Source: Acanthamoeba castellanii str. Neff
Taxonomy: Eukaryota > Discosea > Longamoebia > Acanthamoebidae
Assembly: GCF_000313135.1 (NCBI RefSeq)
Contig: NW_004457278.1
Span: 15,253 to 79,252, forward strand
Length of the DNA: 64,000 nt
Direction of reading: 5' to 3'
The position numbers and the translations under genes are program-made. The notes beneath the pieces are model-generated. The model was not told the DNA's origin. It made no database searches and was given only the letters and a program-made list of their open reading frames with translations. How positions within the stretch are numbered: the first letter of the stretch is position 1; every line of letters begins with the position of its first letter. Positions 11,681-22,442 of the stretch are shown here, piece by piece.

Positions 11681-14600
11681 ATGTCGTCGTCGGCGCCGCT
11701 CACCAGGGAGCAGGTCAAGAACCTGAAGCCCAACCAGGTCCACGAGACCCTCGGCCGCAAGCTCCTCGTTGATGGCTTCGACGTGGTACCACCTCCCCCG
11801 CCTTCTCTTCCCTCGACGTCTTGTTGGTCTCGTAAGTCTGGAATGCTGGCAATGCCTGGAGTTTAGTTCCGTGAATTCTTGGGATTCCTGGCTTCTCCGT
11901 TTCGTTATTTTTCTCTATTTTGTTGTCGGAGTTTTGGCATCGCTGCCCTTTTGTAGGTTTTGCTCTGCGCTATCGTTTGTCCATCGGCACCACCCACACC
12001 AGCTGCTGCTCACCACCCACTCAACCATTCTTGTCACACAAGACCAACCACGGCGCATCCGTGTGAAGAGAAGTGAAGAAAAGAATGGCCCGAGCTCGGT
12101 TGGCTGACCAAATGCTCTATTCCATCCGTCGGTGACGCGATTGCGGGCGTTGCGTGGTTGGGCTAGGTCTACGATCTGGACAAGTCGAAGGATCTCTACC
12201 TGCACGATGCGCGCACCGGCAGGGACTTCCTCGACTTCTTCTCGTTCTTCGCGTCGTGGCCCATCTCGGTACGAGCCCCACGCAATCGCACCGCGATTTT
12301 TTTTCAGCTCCGGAAGACATTCTTCTAATCTCCGGCGATTTTTCCGATTTTATAGCACAACCACCCCAAGATGTCCGATCCCGACTTCAAGCAGCGCCTG
12401 CTGAAGGCAGCCCTCCACAACCCCGCCAACTCCGACATCTACACGGTACCATTCGCTCGTCCATTTCATTTTTCAAATTTTTTATTCAATCTCGCTGATG
12501 ACAAACCAAGTCTGCAAACTTTGTATGACAACCCTCATGATATTTATATAAGTCTCTGAAAAAACAACCATCTCTACATCCTTCTTGCATCTTTTTCAAC
12601 CTCCGATCTGACTTGCATTCTTTCACTCTTTAGGTCGAGATGGCGCAGTTCGTGGCCACGTTTGAGCGTGTGGCGATGCCACCTCAGTTCAAGCATCTGT
12701 TCTTCATCCAGGGCGGCAGCTTGGCCGTCGAGAACGCCATGAAGGCGGCCATGGACTGGAAGGTCCGCCTCAACTTCCAGAATGGCCTCAAGCAGGAGAA
12801 GGGCAAGAAGGTGCTCCACTTCAAGGAGGCCTTCCACGGCCGCGGCGGCTACACCGTCTCCGTGACCAACACCGCCGACCCCAACAAGTACAAGTACTTC
12901 GCCCTCTTCGACCAGTGGCCCCGCATCACCAACCCCAAGGTACTCCATCGCACGACACGCACCGCACGCACGCACACACACAACGCGTGTGCGGCGAGCT
13001 TACATTCCTTGCGTTCTTGGTGTCGACACAAATAGATCAAGTTCCCTCTGGCGGGCGAGAACCTGGTGCAGGCGATCAAGGACGAGGAGAAGGCCATCGC
13101 GGAGATCGTGCACCACCTGGAGACGGACGGAGACGACGTGTGCTGCATCCTGCTTGAGCCGATCCAGGGCGAGGGCGGCGACAACCACTTCCGCCCCGAG
13201 TTCTGGCAGCAGCTGCGCCAGATTGCCAACAAGTATGACGTGCTCCTGATCGCTGACGAGGTACGCACCAACGTTTTCCTTCTACATCACTCGTGTTTCT
13301 CTATATGTCAAGATATATATCCTATATGGTGTGCATATATATATTATCCTACTATATATACGTGTGCACATCGACATCATTGCTCCTCGTCAGGGGAGTA
13401 ATGTGTCGGTGATGACTTCTAAGTGCCCTTCCATTGAATGTTATGAAAATACCCACTCAATTCCGAACTGTCTGATACATATAGTGATATATAATGATAT
13501 ATCTCAGTTATATATGTCTCAAATTGTTTATCTTAGCAACACAATTCTTACGCCTCTTTCCCCACGCAGGTCCAGAGCGGTATGGGTCTTACGGGCAAGT
13601 TCTGGGCTCACCAGTACTACGACGTCGTTCCCGACGTCATCGTCTTCGGCAAGAAGTCGCAGGGTATATATCTCCTCTCCATTTTGCACTCTATTATCTC
13701 TTTTTTTTTCAGTCACCACCCACCTCCAGCACTTCACGTCATCCACACTGCCGGTGATGAGACTGATTGATGATCACCTGATTATACAAACTCAAACACT
13801 CTAATTTTTTACTGACGGCACACGAGACTAGATTCACGATTAGTATCATCACGTCGTACTACTCATCCACTTGACGCTGACCTTCTTTCTCTTTACGCGT
13901 CTTCTCTTCAGTTTGCGGCTTCATGGCGACCGACCGCATGGACATCGTCAAGGAGAACGTGTTCGTCGTGCCTTCGCGCATCAATTCCACCTGGGGAGGT
14001 ACCGTTATACACCACTTTTATCACAACACACCACCCGCGTGTTTGTGTGTGCTGTTATGATGATAGAAAATGTTCAGTTCTGCTACAGAACAATCATGAT
14101 CGACTAGACATACCAACTGCTGTCTGATGCACACACATTCTTTTCATTCTTTCACACCGTATGTCACGAACCTGCGACACAAAGACTCACCACTCTCTTC
14201 TTCTACACAGGCAACCTCGTCGACATGGTGCGCTCGCGCCACTTCCTCGAGATCATCGAGGAGGACAACCTCGTCCAGAACTCGGCCCAGACCGGCGCCT
14301 ACCTGCTGCAGCTGCTCCACGGCCTCCAGCGCGAGTTCCCCCACCTCATCAACAACGTCCGCGGCAAGGGTACGCTCACTCTCCGCCGCCTTATTTCTTT
14401 ATTGTTCGTCTGTACGCGCGCGTCGTGTTGCGCGCGTGGGTGTGAGGCGGAAGTGATGTTAAAAAACAATTCCTTTAACATGAAGGGGATCCTCTAATGA
14501 AATCCCAAATGTAGTGGTATTTCTGATACCCGCTCACACATTACTCTCTATGTTCATTTTCTACATGTAGCTCTATGTTTATCTCTTTCTTTTTGTTACC

Positions 14601-14868
14601 CTTAGCTATCTACGCGCATAACTCACGCATTCCTTCGTCTGCTTGATCAGGTCTGCTGTGCTCGTTCGACACTGTTACGCCCGAGGTGACCAACAAGCTG
14701 AAGGCCTTCGCCTACGAGAAGAACATGCTCATCATCTCGTGCGGCACCCAGACCGTCCGCTTCAGGCCCGTGCTCGACAGCAAGAAGGAGCACTTCGACA
14801 TCGCCGCCCGCATCCTGCGCGAGGCCCTGGTCCACATCGACCGCGAGAACAAGAAGGCCGCCCTCTAA
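11681..14868 (+). CDS. lat: L-lysine 6-aminotransferase (class III PLP aminotransferase)
   Basis: Nine exons (11681-11785, 12167-12268, 12356-12445, 12634-12939, 13036-13260, 13570-13663, 13912-13998, 14211-14369, 14651-14868) join in phase to 461 aa. The enzyme moves the epsilon-amino group of lysine to 2-oxoglutarate, giving glutamate and 2-aminoadipate semialdehyde, using PLP. Visible hallmarks are FFASWPISHNHPK, NSDIYTVEMAQFVATFERV, FHGRGGYT, EPIQGEGGDNHFRPEF, IADEVQSG and the PLP-lysine motif VFGKKSQVCG (Lys about 304), followed by SRINSTWGGNLVDMVR. The NHFRPEF and INSTWGGN signatures separate this group from GABA and ornithine aminotransferases and match bacterial LAT enzymes. No organelle leader is seen, so it is probably cytosolic. 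Bacterial origin with later intron gain is an inference. Confidence 0.92.
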
Positions 14869-15113
14869 GAAGAGCCTTGCACCGCCCATCACCCTCTTCA
14901 TCATCGCGACCACCATCGCAGAGAGCGAAAGAAGGAAGACCGCCACTTCTCTCCCTCTCCCTGTTTGGCGGCGTCTGTTGAAGAACTACGAATACACCGT
15001 TGATTGCAAACCATCTGCCTGCCCTGGTGCAGCACTCTTTCAATCTTTTACACCCTACTCTTTGCAAATCTACCTCGAAGAGAAACAACGACGTACAAAG
15101 AAAAAAGCAACAG

Positions 15114-17887
15114 ATGAAGAGGTTGAAGAAGGTGGTGCAACGAGCCCCGCACGCCAGCCACACGCACGCTGCCGCTCCTACTGCAGCGTCGGGACAGGAG
15201 GGCGAGGCAGTGGCCCATCAGCTGCAGTGGGACAAGGAGAAGACCCTGGTACACTTAATCGATTCAGCATTTAAGTTAATCATGCTGAGATATTCTTTTT
15301 CTTGTCCTGCAGCCGGTGACGGTGGTGAGCGGGTTTCTGGGCAGTGGCAAGACCACCCTCCTCAAGTATGCCCTCCAGAATGCTGAAGGTACACACAACA
15401 CCTGTGGATGAATGCAGTGCATTGGATTTGACGATGCATGCACGCATGATGGTAAAGGCAAGAAGGTGGCGGTCATTGTCAACGACTTGGCGCAGGTCAA
15501 CATCGATGCCGCGTTGGTCAAGAAGACCAAGACCAAACAAAAGTACCCACCAGGCCTTGCTTGCATCGGTCCTTGGTCCTCATACTCGTGCGCGCTCTGC
15601 CTCTTTTGCACGCACACAGGGCCGACATGGTCGAGCTGAGCAACGGCTGCATGTGGTACGTGCACCTCTGCTCGGTCGCTTGAAGAAGAAGACGAAGACG
15701 AAGACGAAGACGAAGACGAAGACGAAGACGAAGACGAAGACGAAGACGAAGACGAAGACGAAGACGAAGACGAAGACGAAGACGAAGACGAAGACGAAGA
15801 CGAAGACGAAGACGAAGACGAAGACGAAGGAGCGGAGGTTGTACGGAGGATAAAGACGAAAGAGGAAACACACGCAACTGTGGATGTGGATGGAATGGAC
15901 GACGGCGATGATGATGATGGATGATGTAGGGCGCGCGAGGTGCAACGTGTGTGGTGCCGGCGCGTGTGCGTGTGCGTGTGCGATGTTGACACCGCCCGTG
16001 TGTGCGCGCGCGCGTGTGTGTGTGACTTAAGTTGTTCGCTGAAGGAGGACCTCCTCCACGAGATCAAGAAGCTGGCGCGGAAGGGGGCCTACGAGTACCT
16101 CATCATCGAGGGCTCCGGTGTGGCCGAGCCCCTGCCCGTGGCCGAGGGCATCTCCACGTTCGACATCGGCCGCGGCAAGGTCCTCACCGACATCGGTTCG
16201 TTGCCCCCCCCCGGCAAGTCTCACTGTGTGCGTCGGCAACACTCATCGTCATCGTCGCAATGCAGTGCGGCTGGACACTATGGTGACGGTGGTCGACGCC
16301 CACAACTTTCTTCTCGACTACCAAACCAAGGAGGGCGTGCTCGATCGGTACGCGCTCGTGGCACGACACATGCGCATGCGCACATGTACGTGCGGATCTA
16401 AGGCTGTGTGATGTGTTTCTTGTTGGTGTTGTCGTCGTCGACGCTTAGGCAGGAGCTGGTGCGGGAGCTGGGCATTGCCGCGCCGGCACCCACGCCCGAG
16501 GGCAAGAAGCCCTCCAAGAAGGAGGCCAAGGCCGCCGAGGAGTACGAGCGGGCCATCGCCGAGGCGCCCAACCACCCCATCTCCGGTCTCCTCGCCGAAC
16601 AGGGTCAGTGCCCACCCACCCACTCACCGACATTAGCCCACCAACTATGATCGTTTTTTTTGATTTTAAAATTGATTTTTTGCCGCCTCGGCTTCTCTGC
16701 TGACTGTCGCGCGAAACAGTCGAGTTTGCGAACGTGCTGGTGCTGAACAAGACGGACTTGGTCACCGAAGAGCAGCTGGCCAGGGTCAAGGAGATCCTCC
16801 ACGCGCTCAACCCCGAGGCCAAGATCATCACCGTACCTCTCCCGCCCCCGACCTTCCCCGCACCCCCCAATTCAATTCAATTGGAGTCTCATACCATTGC
16901 GCGATTGTCGCGCCTCTGGCTGCCAGTCCTCGTATGGCCGCGTGAATCTCGATGACGTACTCAACACCAAGGCCTTCGATTGGGAGAAGGCCTCCAACGC
17001 TGCCGGTGCGTACCGTGTCGTGTGCGTCGTGTGCGTCGTGTGTGTCGTGTGTGAACGAGACAAAGCACTCACCCATGTCGATCGGGCGACTTGGCTAGGT
17101 TGGCTCAAGGTGATGCGCGGGGAGTTCGTGGCGCAGGCCAAGTCGATCGGGGTGACCAGCTTCGTGTATCGGGCGCGACGGCCGTTCCACCCGGGGCGCC
17201 TGTGGGACCTGATCGAGCAGGACACCTTCGACGGCGTCGTCAGATCCAAGGGCTTCTTCTGGCTCGCCACCTTCCCCGACACCATCGGCGAATGGGCGCA
17301 GGCCGGTACGCCCGCCCCTCGACAGCCCCTAGACTCGTAGCTCAACACCGCCCAACACGCACACGACGCACACGACGCACACGTACACGGTGCTTAGGTG
17401 ATATTATGACATTCCGACCGGATGGGCGGTGGTTCGCGACGATGCCCGAGGCAGAGTGGCCGGTCGACGACGAAATGAAGCGGAAGATCAAGAGCGACTT
17501 TGACTCCGACGAGCGCGTTGGTGCGTCTCCTCACCCTCTTCTCCGCTAATGTTGCGCTTACTGTTTGGGCTCACGCTCGCCGCTGGACGTTGTGTGCAGG
17601 TGATCGTCGGCAGGAGCTGGTTTTCATTGGCATCGGCATCGACCACGACAAGATCTCCCAGTACGCCGTCGCACACATTCGCATCACGCCTCTGATGTCG
17701 ACCGAATCACGATTTCCTTGTTGGTTCTTTGTTGACATATTTATGAAACGGTTCTGATATCTTTTACGTAACCAGGGCTCTCGACTCGGCGTTGCTGCGG
17801 GAAGACGAACTCGCCGGCGACAGGGACGCGTGGGGCAAGGACGACCCCTTCGCCGCTCTCCTGAGCGAAGACCAACACGACCACTGA
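15114..17887 (+). CDS. CobW/COG0523 GTPase, putative metal chaperone (ZagA/YciC-like)
   Basis: Thirteen exons (15114-15248, 15313-15388, 15458-15542, 15620-15655, 16032-16195, 16266-16347, 16449-16603, 16720-16832, 16927-17005, 17099-17305, 17398-17520, 17600-17660, 17776-17887) give 475 aa. An N-terminal tail of about 45 aa precedes the Walker A motif SGFLGSGKTTLL. The metal-binding CxCC motif (SNGCMCCSL) is split across the intron holding the GACGAA repeat. Then come EGSGVAEP (Walker B/switch region), LVLNKTDLV (NKxD), a charged Lys/Glu/Ala insertion near residues 200-230, and a CobW C-terminal domain (FVYRARRPFHPGRLWDL, SKGFFWLA). The family hands Zn, Co or other metals to client enzymes using GTP. 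The RRPFHP/SKGFFWLA block is typical of bacterial ZagA/YciC proteins. The metal and client are not visible from sequence. Confidence 0.9.
15691..15828 (+). repeat. (GACGAA)n hexanucleotide microsatellite, about 23 perfect copies
   Basis: A continuous array inside intron 4 (15656-16031) of the CobW GTPase gene. With the preceding GAAGAAGAA it leaves long frames open on both strands (Lys-Thr repeats on one, Val-Phe and Leu-Arg repeats on the other), which are artefacts. The same intron ends in a GTGTGTGTG tract before its acceptor ACTTAAG. Confidence 0.95.
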
Positions 17888-17943
17888 CGGCCCAAGGTGC
17901 ACAATTCGCGCTTCAACAATGTTGATTTTATTTCATCACCCTT

Positions 17944-18550
17944 TTACACGTGCGAGGCGCGCTTCTTCTTTGGCGCGTCGATGCTCTGGCGTGGCTCCTC
18001 GTGCGCGAGCGGCGGCGTATGCCCCGCGGCCACCACGCCGGGCCACTGCGGCGTCCCGACCACCTCAAAAGTGCGGAAGATGCGAAAGCGGAGGCCGCTG
18101 TCCGACGACGCGGCGATCACCCACCGCTGGCCGCCTTCGGGCATCGGGTCGGGGAACGGCTGGCGCATGTTGCTCGCGTTCAGGTGGAACGCGCCCGTGT
18201 CGCCGTCCCGAGCCTCGACCAACATGGCGAACTCCAACCGAACCTCCACGTCACCACGACCGGCGCCGGTCGTCGTCTTGTCGTGGTGACCGATCTTGCA
18301 GTCCCACACGAAGTCGTGGCCGTCGGCTCCTCGGGACCCCTGGTCAGCTCCAGGCGCCACACCACCGGGGCGGAGGTAAACTTGAGCCCCACAATACCGA
18401 AGGGTTCAGTTTAAGTGAACAGCTTTGGGCATAGGATAACCTCCACACAACTGAGAACAACTTCCAGTCGCCCGAGAATACGGGGTACCAGCCCAATCCC
18501 ATGTTAATGTCCCAGTGCAACGCCCAAAGCTCATTCTTCATTATTTGCAC
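17944..18550 (-). pseudogene. Broken minus-strand gene or fragment, unknown family
   Basis: Two protein-like stretches lie in different frames. The upstream one (from about 18541) reads MKNELWALHWDINMGLGWY and on, Trp/Tyr-rich. The downstream one (about 18370-17944) reads through GHDFVWDCKIGHHDKTTTG, HLNASNMRQPFPDPMPEG and IFRTFEVVGTPQW to a Lys-rich end at 17944. Between them the frame changes near 18330-18400 with no clear GT-AG pair. It may be a decayed gene, one with an unusual intron, or one with a sequence error. It lies 56 bp beyond the CobW gene in convergent orientation. Family not recognised. Confidence 0.4.
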
Positions 18551-18652
18551 GAGATATCATTGAAAACTGAGCGAATTTCGGCTTCTCAACTTTCTTGGCG
18601 GGGCAAACACCACAAAGAGAGACCACAAGAGCACGGTCACCGCGACGAGAGC

Positions 18653-19860
18653 ATGTTGAGACAGGGAAGTCGAAGTGTCATTCGGGGTGGGGCAGTGAAT
18701 CGAGGGGCTTGGGGCCTCCTCTCTGTTAGCAGCCGCCTGCCGCGAGCAACCGCCGTTCTCTCATCTTCCTCCACCCCTGCCATCTCCTCACCTCGTCGCC
18801 AGGCCTCCGCCACCACTCCCCCAGCCGGTACCCCCCTTTTTATGTATTTTACAAAAAGGCTGAAAAAAACCAAAAAAACCCAATAATAATAATAATAATA
18901 AAAGAATAACGGCGCGCGTGGGGGTGGTCGTGCAGAGCCGCCGGTGGTGGTGAACAGGTCGGCCCGTAAGCGGTACGTGCGGCACCCGTGGAACGACAGC
19001 GAGTCGATGCTGTCCGACGACCTCCGCATCCTCACCTACCTCGCCGGCAACACCGCCGCCGGCAACCTCAGCGGTACCGCTGGCCGCCCCTCGCTTCCCC
19101 CTCCCCTTGCAGGTGCTCACATGCATGCGTGTGCGGTGTGTGCGGTGTGTGTGTGGTGTGTGCGGTGTGTGTGCGGTGTGCGTCGTGCTACGTAGCTGTG
19201 GGGAGGGATTGGTGCTACCTGGACCCGGCCAAGCACGCGGCGGGAATGGACGTCATCCTCCAGACGCTCGTCTTTGCCGGCGTACCCAAGATGTACCCAC
19301 ACCAAGCCGAGCCGCGTAGGCACACGGCACACACTCCTCAGACACTAACTGATCTGTTATCGTCACAGCCTGAATGCCCTCCAGACCGTGTCCGAGCTGG
19401 GCGTGGACAACCGACAGATCCTCGAGCCCACCTTCCCCGAGGTAAACCACACGACACACACACACACACGACACACACGCACGCTAACACGACACGACAC
19501 ACACACACGGCGCACATGTGTGTGGCGACAGGGGGAGGAGTTCAAGGAGCCGGTGAGCTACGGGGAGTTTGTGGAGAGGGGCGAGGCCGAGATGCACCTG
19601 GCCTTCTGCCACAAGTACCCGCGCCTGCGCGAGCGCATGGCAGAGCTCCACCCGGCCCTCGACCGGTGGATGGTCGACACCGTGTGGGGCCGCCTGCGCT
19701 CCCGCACCGGCCTCGCCGCCAAGGAGCGCCAGCTGTGCGCCCTCGCCGCCCTCGCCGGCAACATCGTGTGGCCCCAATTCAAGTCCTCCATCATCGGTAC
19801 CTAGCACTCGCACGTGTTGTGTCGTGCCATGTGTGCCGTGCGCGTGTGCGGTGTGTGTGC

Positions 19861-19901
<41 letters not shown>

Positions 19902-21343
19902 GTGTGTGTGCGTGTGCGTGCGGTGTGGGCTGAAATGAGAGTTGTGTGTCGTCGCAGTGGCGCTGAACAGCGGGTGCACGCTGGAGGAGGTGCGGTCGGT
20001 GCTGGACCAGACCGAGAAGGTGTGGGGCACGTCGGCGCAGATCATGGTCGACGCGCTGTGGACGGACCTCAACAAGAAGTCGCTCCACAGCTGGCAGGAC
20101 GGCTCGTGCGAGTCCACCCTCCACAACCACGGCGGAAGCCACATCCCCGCCTCCACCCCCATCCCCACCAACAACCACGGTACCGTGTGTGTGTGTGTGT
20201 GTGTGCGGTGATGTGTCGTGTTGTGTGTGTCGTGTGGCTAATGGATCGCACGCACACACACACACACAGTCAAGTATGCGACATCGGGCAAGCACCCGTT
20301 CATGTACCTGAACCGCATGGAGGACGCCATTCCGCAGCACCTGCGCGTGCTGGCCCTCCTGGCGGCCCACACGGCGTCGGGCAACCTCACGCGCGTGGGC
20401 GTCGACTGGAGCTACCTGGGCGAGGAGCACCACGAGGCCGGCCTCGAGATCATCCTCCAGACCACCATCTTCGGCGGCTTCCAAAAGGCCATCAACGCCC
20501 TCCAGGCACGCCACACATACATTCCTCACGCATTCCACTTTCTACATTCCTGTAGCTCATACCGCGCATTCCTTACTTACGCGTAGGTGGTGCATAACAT
20601 TGGGGTGTCGCCGACGGCGATCAATTACGCGGCGGAGGAGGTGCCGGAGGACCGCCGGGCCAACGTGAAGCGCGGCACGGAGCTGCTCAAGCTCATCTAC
20701 CAGAAGCAGTACCCGCGCCTGCGCGAGAAGATGCGCTGGATGCACGCCGACGTCGAGAAGGTCATCGTCGAGTGGGCCTACGGCCGCGTGCTCGCCCGCC
20801 CCAGCCCCGTTCTCGCCCCCAAGGACCGCGAACTGTACGTGTCGTGTGTCGTGTGTGCCGGGTGTCGTGCGGTGGGATTGACGTGTGTGTCGTGTGTGTC
20901 GTGTGTCGTGTCGTGCGTGTCGTGTGTCGTGTCGTGCGGTGGTGGATAGGTGTGCGCTGGCGTGTCTGAGCGGGCAGATCGTGTTCCCGCAGCTGCACTC
21001 GCACATCCTGGGCGCGCTCAACGCGGGCGCGCGGCTGGAGGAGATCCGGGCCATCTTCGACCAGACCGAGTACGTGTGGGGCAAGGACGAGCAGATCATG
21101 GTCGACGGCTTCTGGCTCGACTTTGCCCAGCGCTACAGCTACCACAAGCAGATGGCCGCCGCCAAGAAAAAGGACGCCGCCGCTAAGGTATGGATGTGCC
21201 ACCTCTCTCGCCACCTTAACCACAACTTTTCGCCACCTTAACGATCGCCATCACCGCCATCTTAACAGGCCACGGCACGGCCGGAGAGTGGGCCCAGCAG
21301 CGGCGCCGCCAAGAACGACGCCGGTTCCGTGTTCACCGGTTGA
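18653..21343 (+). CDS. Doubled carboxymuconolactone-decarboxylase/AhpD-like protein with mitochondrial-type leader
   Basis: Ten exons (18653-18827, 18936-19073, 19196-19292, 19369-19441, 19532-19796, 19958-20179, 20270-20505, 20587-20834, 20950-21187, 21269-21343) give 588 aa. Residues 1-58 are rich in Arg, Ser and Ala and lack acidic residues, as in mitochondrial presequences. The body is two homologous halves of about 230-260 aa: RILTYLAGNTAAGNLS, RDWCYLDPAKHAAGMDVILQ and ERQLCALAALAG in the first match RVLALLAAHTASGNLTRVG, DWSYLGEEHHEAGLEIILQ and DRELCALACLSG in the second. These are CMD-type helical repeats (alkylhydroperoxidase/decarboxylase fold). The CxxC of true AhpD is not seen, so peroxidase chemistry is doubtful. 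Intron 7 starts with GC instead of GT (CCAG/GCACGC). The C-terminus is a Lys/Ala/Ser-rich tail. Confidence 0.85.
19862..19896 (+). repeat. (GT)n dinucleotide repeat
   Basis: Lies in intron 5 of the CMD-domain gene, flanked by GTGTGCGTGTG variants that extend to about 19925. Open frames on either strand across it are low-complexity artefacts. Confidence 0.9.
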
Positions 21344-21445
21344 TCTGGCCACATTCCAACATGTCTCTGTCATTTCTTTTGATCCTTTGTATAAGGATAT
21401 GTCATGTTCTATGATGACGATGGTGATGGTATTGTGTTGCCGTTG

Positions 21446-22162
21446 TCAGTGGAAGGGGAACACGGCCCGCACACGCTGCGCACTGTCAACATCCAAGCCC
21501 GTGTGCGAGAGCACGCGGCCGGGGTGCGGATCGAGCCCGTGGACGAGCTTCGCGATGTGGGCCACCACGCGCTGCACGGTGGCGGCCTCCAGCTGGACCA
21601 GCAGCTCGGGCCGCAGCCGGAACAGGCGCACGTTGGCCGCCACCCACTGGGCCTGCCGGTCGAGCAGCGCGTCGAGCCCGGCGTAGCGCTGGGCGAGCAG
21701 CATCAAGTCCCACGCCGACGGCAGCGTCAACAGGAATGCCTCGCATTCCTCGCGCAGCCGCGGGCGCAGCTGGTACTTGTCGCCCAGGTGGAGCAGGGCG
21801 CGCACGTTGGCCATGTCGATGGTGGTGCGGTGGTAGGGGTAGAGCCCGGCCAGGAGCTGGCCCACAGCTCGGGCGTGGTCAAGGTGCTCCTCCACCAGGT
21901 CGACCACGGCCTGGGCCGACTCACGCATTCCGTTGGTGAGCAGGGCGGAGAAAACGGGCGAGGCCAGGGCGAGCACGGCGCGGTGGACGTGGAAGGCGGC
22001 CTGGCCCTGGTTGAGGCGGACGACGAGGTCCCCGTGCGCCGGGTCCTTGAACTCATCGGCGAATGGAAGCTGCTCCATCACTTTATTGTGTAGCTGTCTA
22101 TGCGAATATCTGAGTAGAGGAAGAATGAATGAATGAAGCTTCACGTCCTCTGGTTCTGTCAT
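21446..22162 (-). CDS. BTB/POZ-domain protein
   Basis: An uninterrupted frame of 238 aa from the ATG at 22162; an alternative in-frame Met (MEQLPFADEF, near 22080) would give about 211 aa and starts right at the BTB domain, so the start is unsettled. The BTB fold is seen as GDLVVRLNQGQAAFHVHRAVLALASPVF (start given as GDLVVRLNQG then AFHVHRAVLA), then LLAGLYPYHRTTIDMANV and ALLHLGDKYQLRP, followed by a helical BACK-like segment (CEAFLLTLPSAWDLMLLAQR). Family role: dimerisation, often a substrate adaptor for Cullin-3 ubiquitin ligases; no Kelch or zinc-finger partner domain is present. It is convergent with the CMD gene. Confidence 0.85.
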   Translation of the reverse strand: MTEPEDVKLHSFILPLLRYSHRQLHNKVMEQLPFADEFKDPAHGDLVVRLNQGQAAFHVHRAVLALASPVFSALLTNGMRESAQAVVDLVEEHLDHARAVGQLLAGLYPYHRTTIDMANVRALLHLGDKYQLRPRLREECEAFLLTLPSAWDLMLLAQRYAGLDALLDRQAQWVAANVRLFRLRPELLVQLEAATVQRVVAHIAKLVHGLDPHPGRVLSHTGLDVDSAQRVRAVFPFH

Positions 22163-22230
22163 AACTCATCAAGGCATGTTGAGGCGATTGTGCGTCGTGT
22201 GGTTGTGTGCAGACGAGTCTAACAGGTCGT

Positions 22231-22267
22231 TGTGGCGTGGATAATTGGAGGAGTAAAATTTTTAACG
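22231..22267 (+). promoter_or_regulatory. Conserved 5' flank of tRNA-Leu copy 2
   Basis: The block TGTGGCGTGGATAATTGGAG, followed by GAGTAAAATTTTTAACGG, directly precedes the tRNA. It is nearly identical to the flank of copy 3 (30798-30833) and recognisable at copy 4 (48192-48228), but absent at copy 1. It is either an upstream Pol III element or the trace of a segmental duplication. Confidence 0.55.
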
Positions 22268-22349
22268 GGACGGATGGCCGAGCGGTCTAAGGCGACAGTT
22301 TAAGGCACTGTTATCTTCGGATGCGTGGGTTCAAATCCCACTCCGTTCA
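22268..22349 (+). tRNA. tRNA-Leu (anticodon AAG), copy 2
   Basis: The only copy on the plus strand. Same 82-nt body as copy 1: acceptor GGACGGA/TCCGTTC, anticodon loop TTAAGGC, long variable arm, T-arm GTGGG/CCCAC. Followed by A then TCTTTT, a Pol III terminator. Confidence 0.95.
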
Positions 22350-22442
22350 ATCTTTTGCCGGTCAAGCCCATGAGGAACAGCATTCCTGCAAACTGAGTGG
22401 TTTGTTGTCGTGTGCGGGGAAGCAAAGACTCTCTGTGTGTGA

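Noticed and set aside
15344..15945. Long open frames encoding Lys-Thr, Val-Phe or Leu-Arg repeats on both strands
   Set aside because: They are created by the GACGAA microsatellite in an intron of the CobW gene; real exons flank it and join in phase without it.
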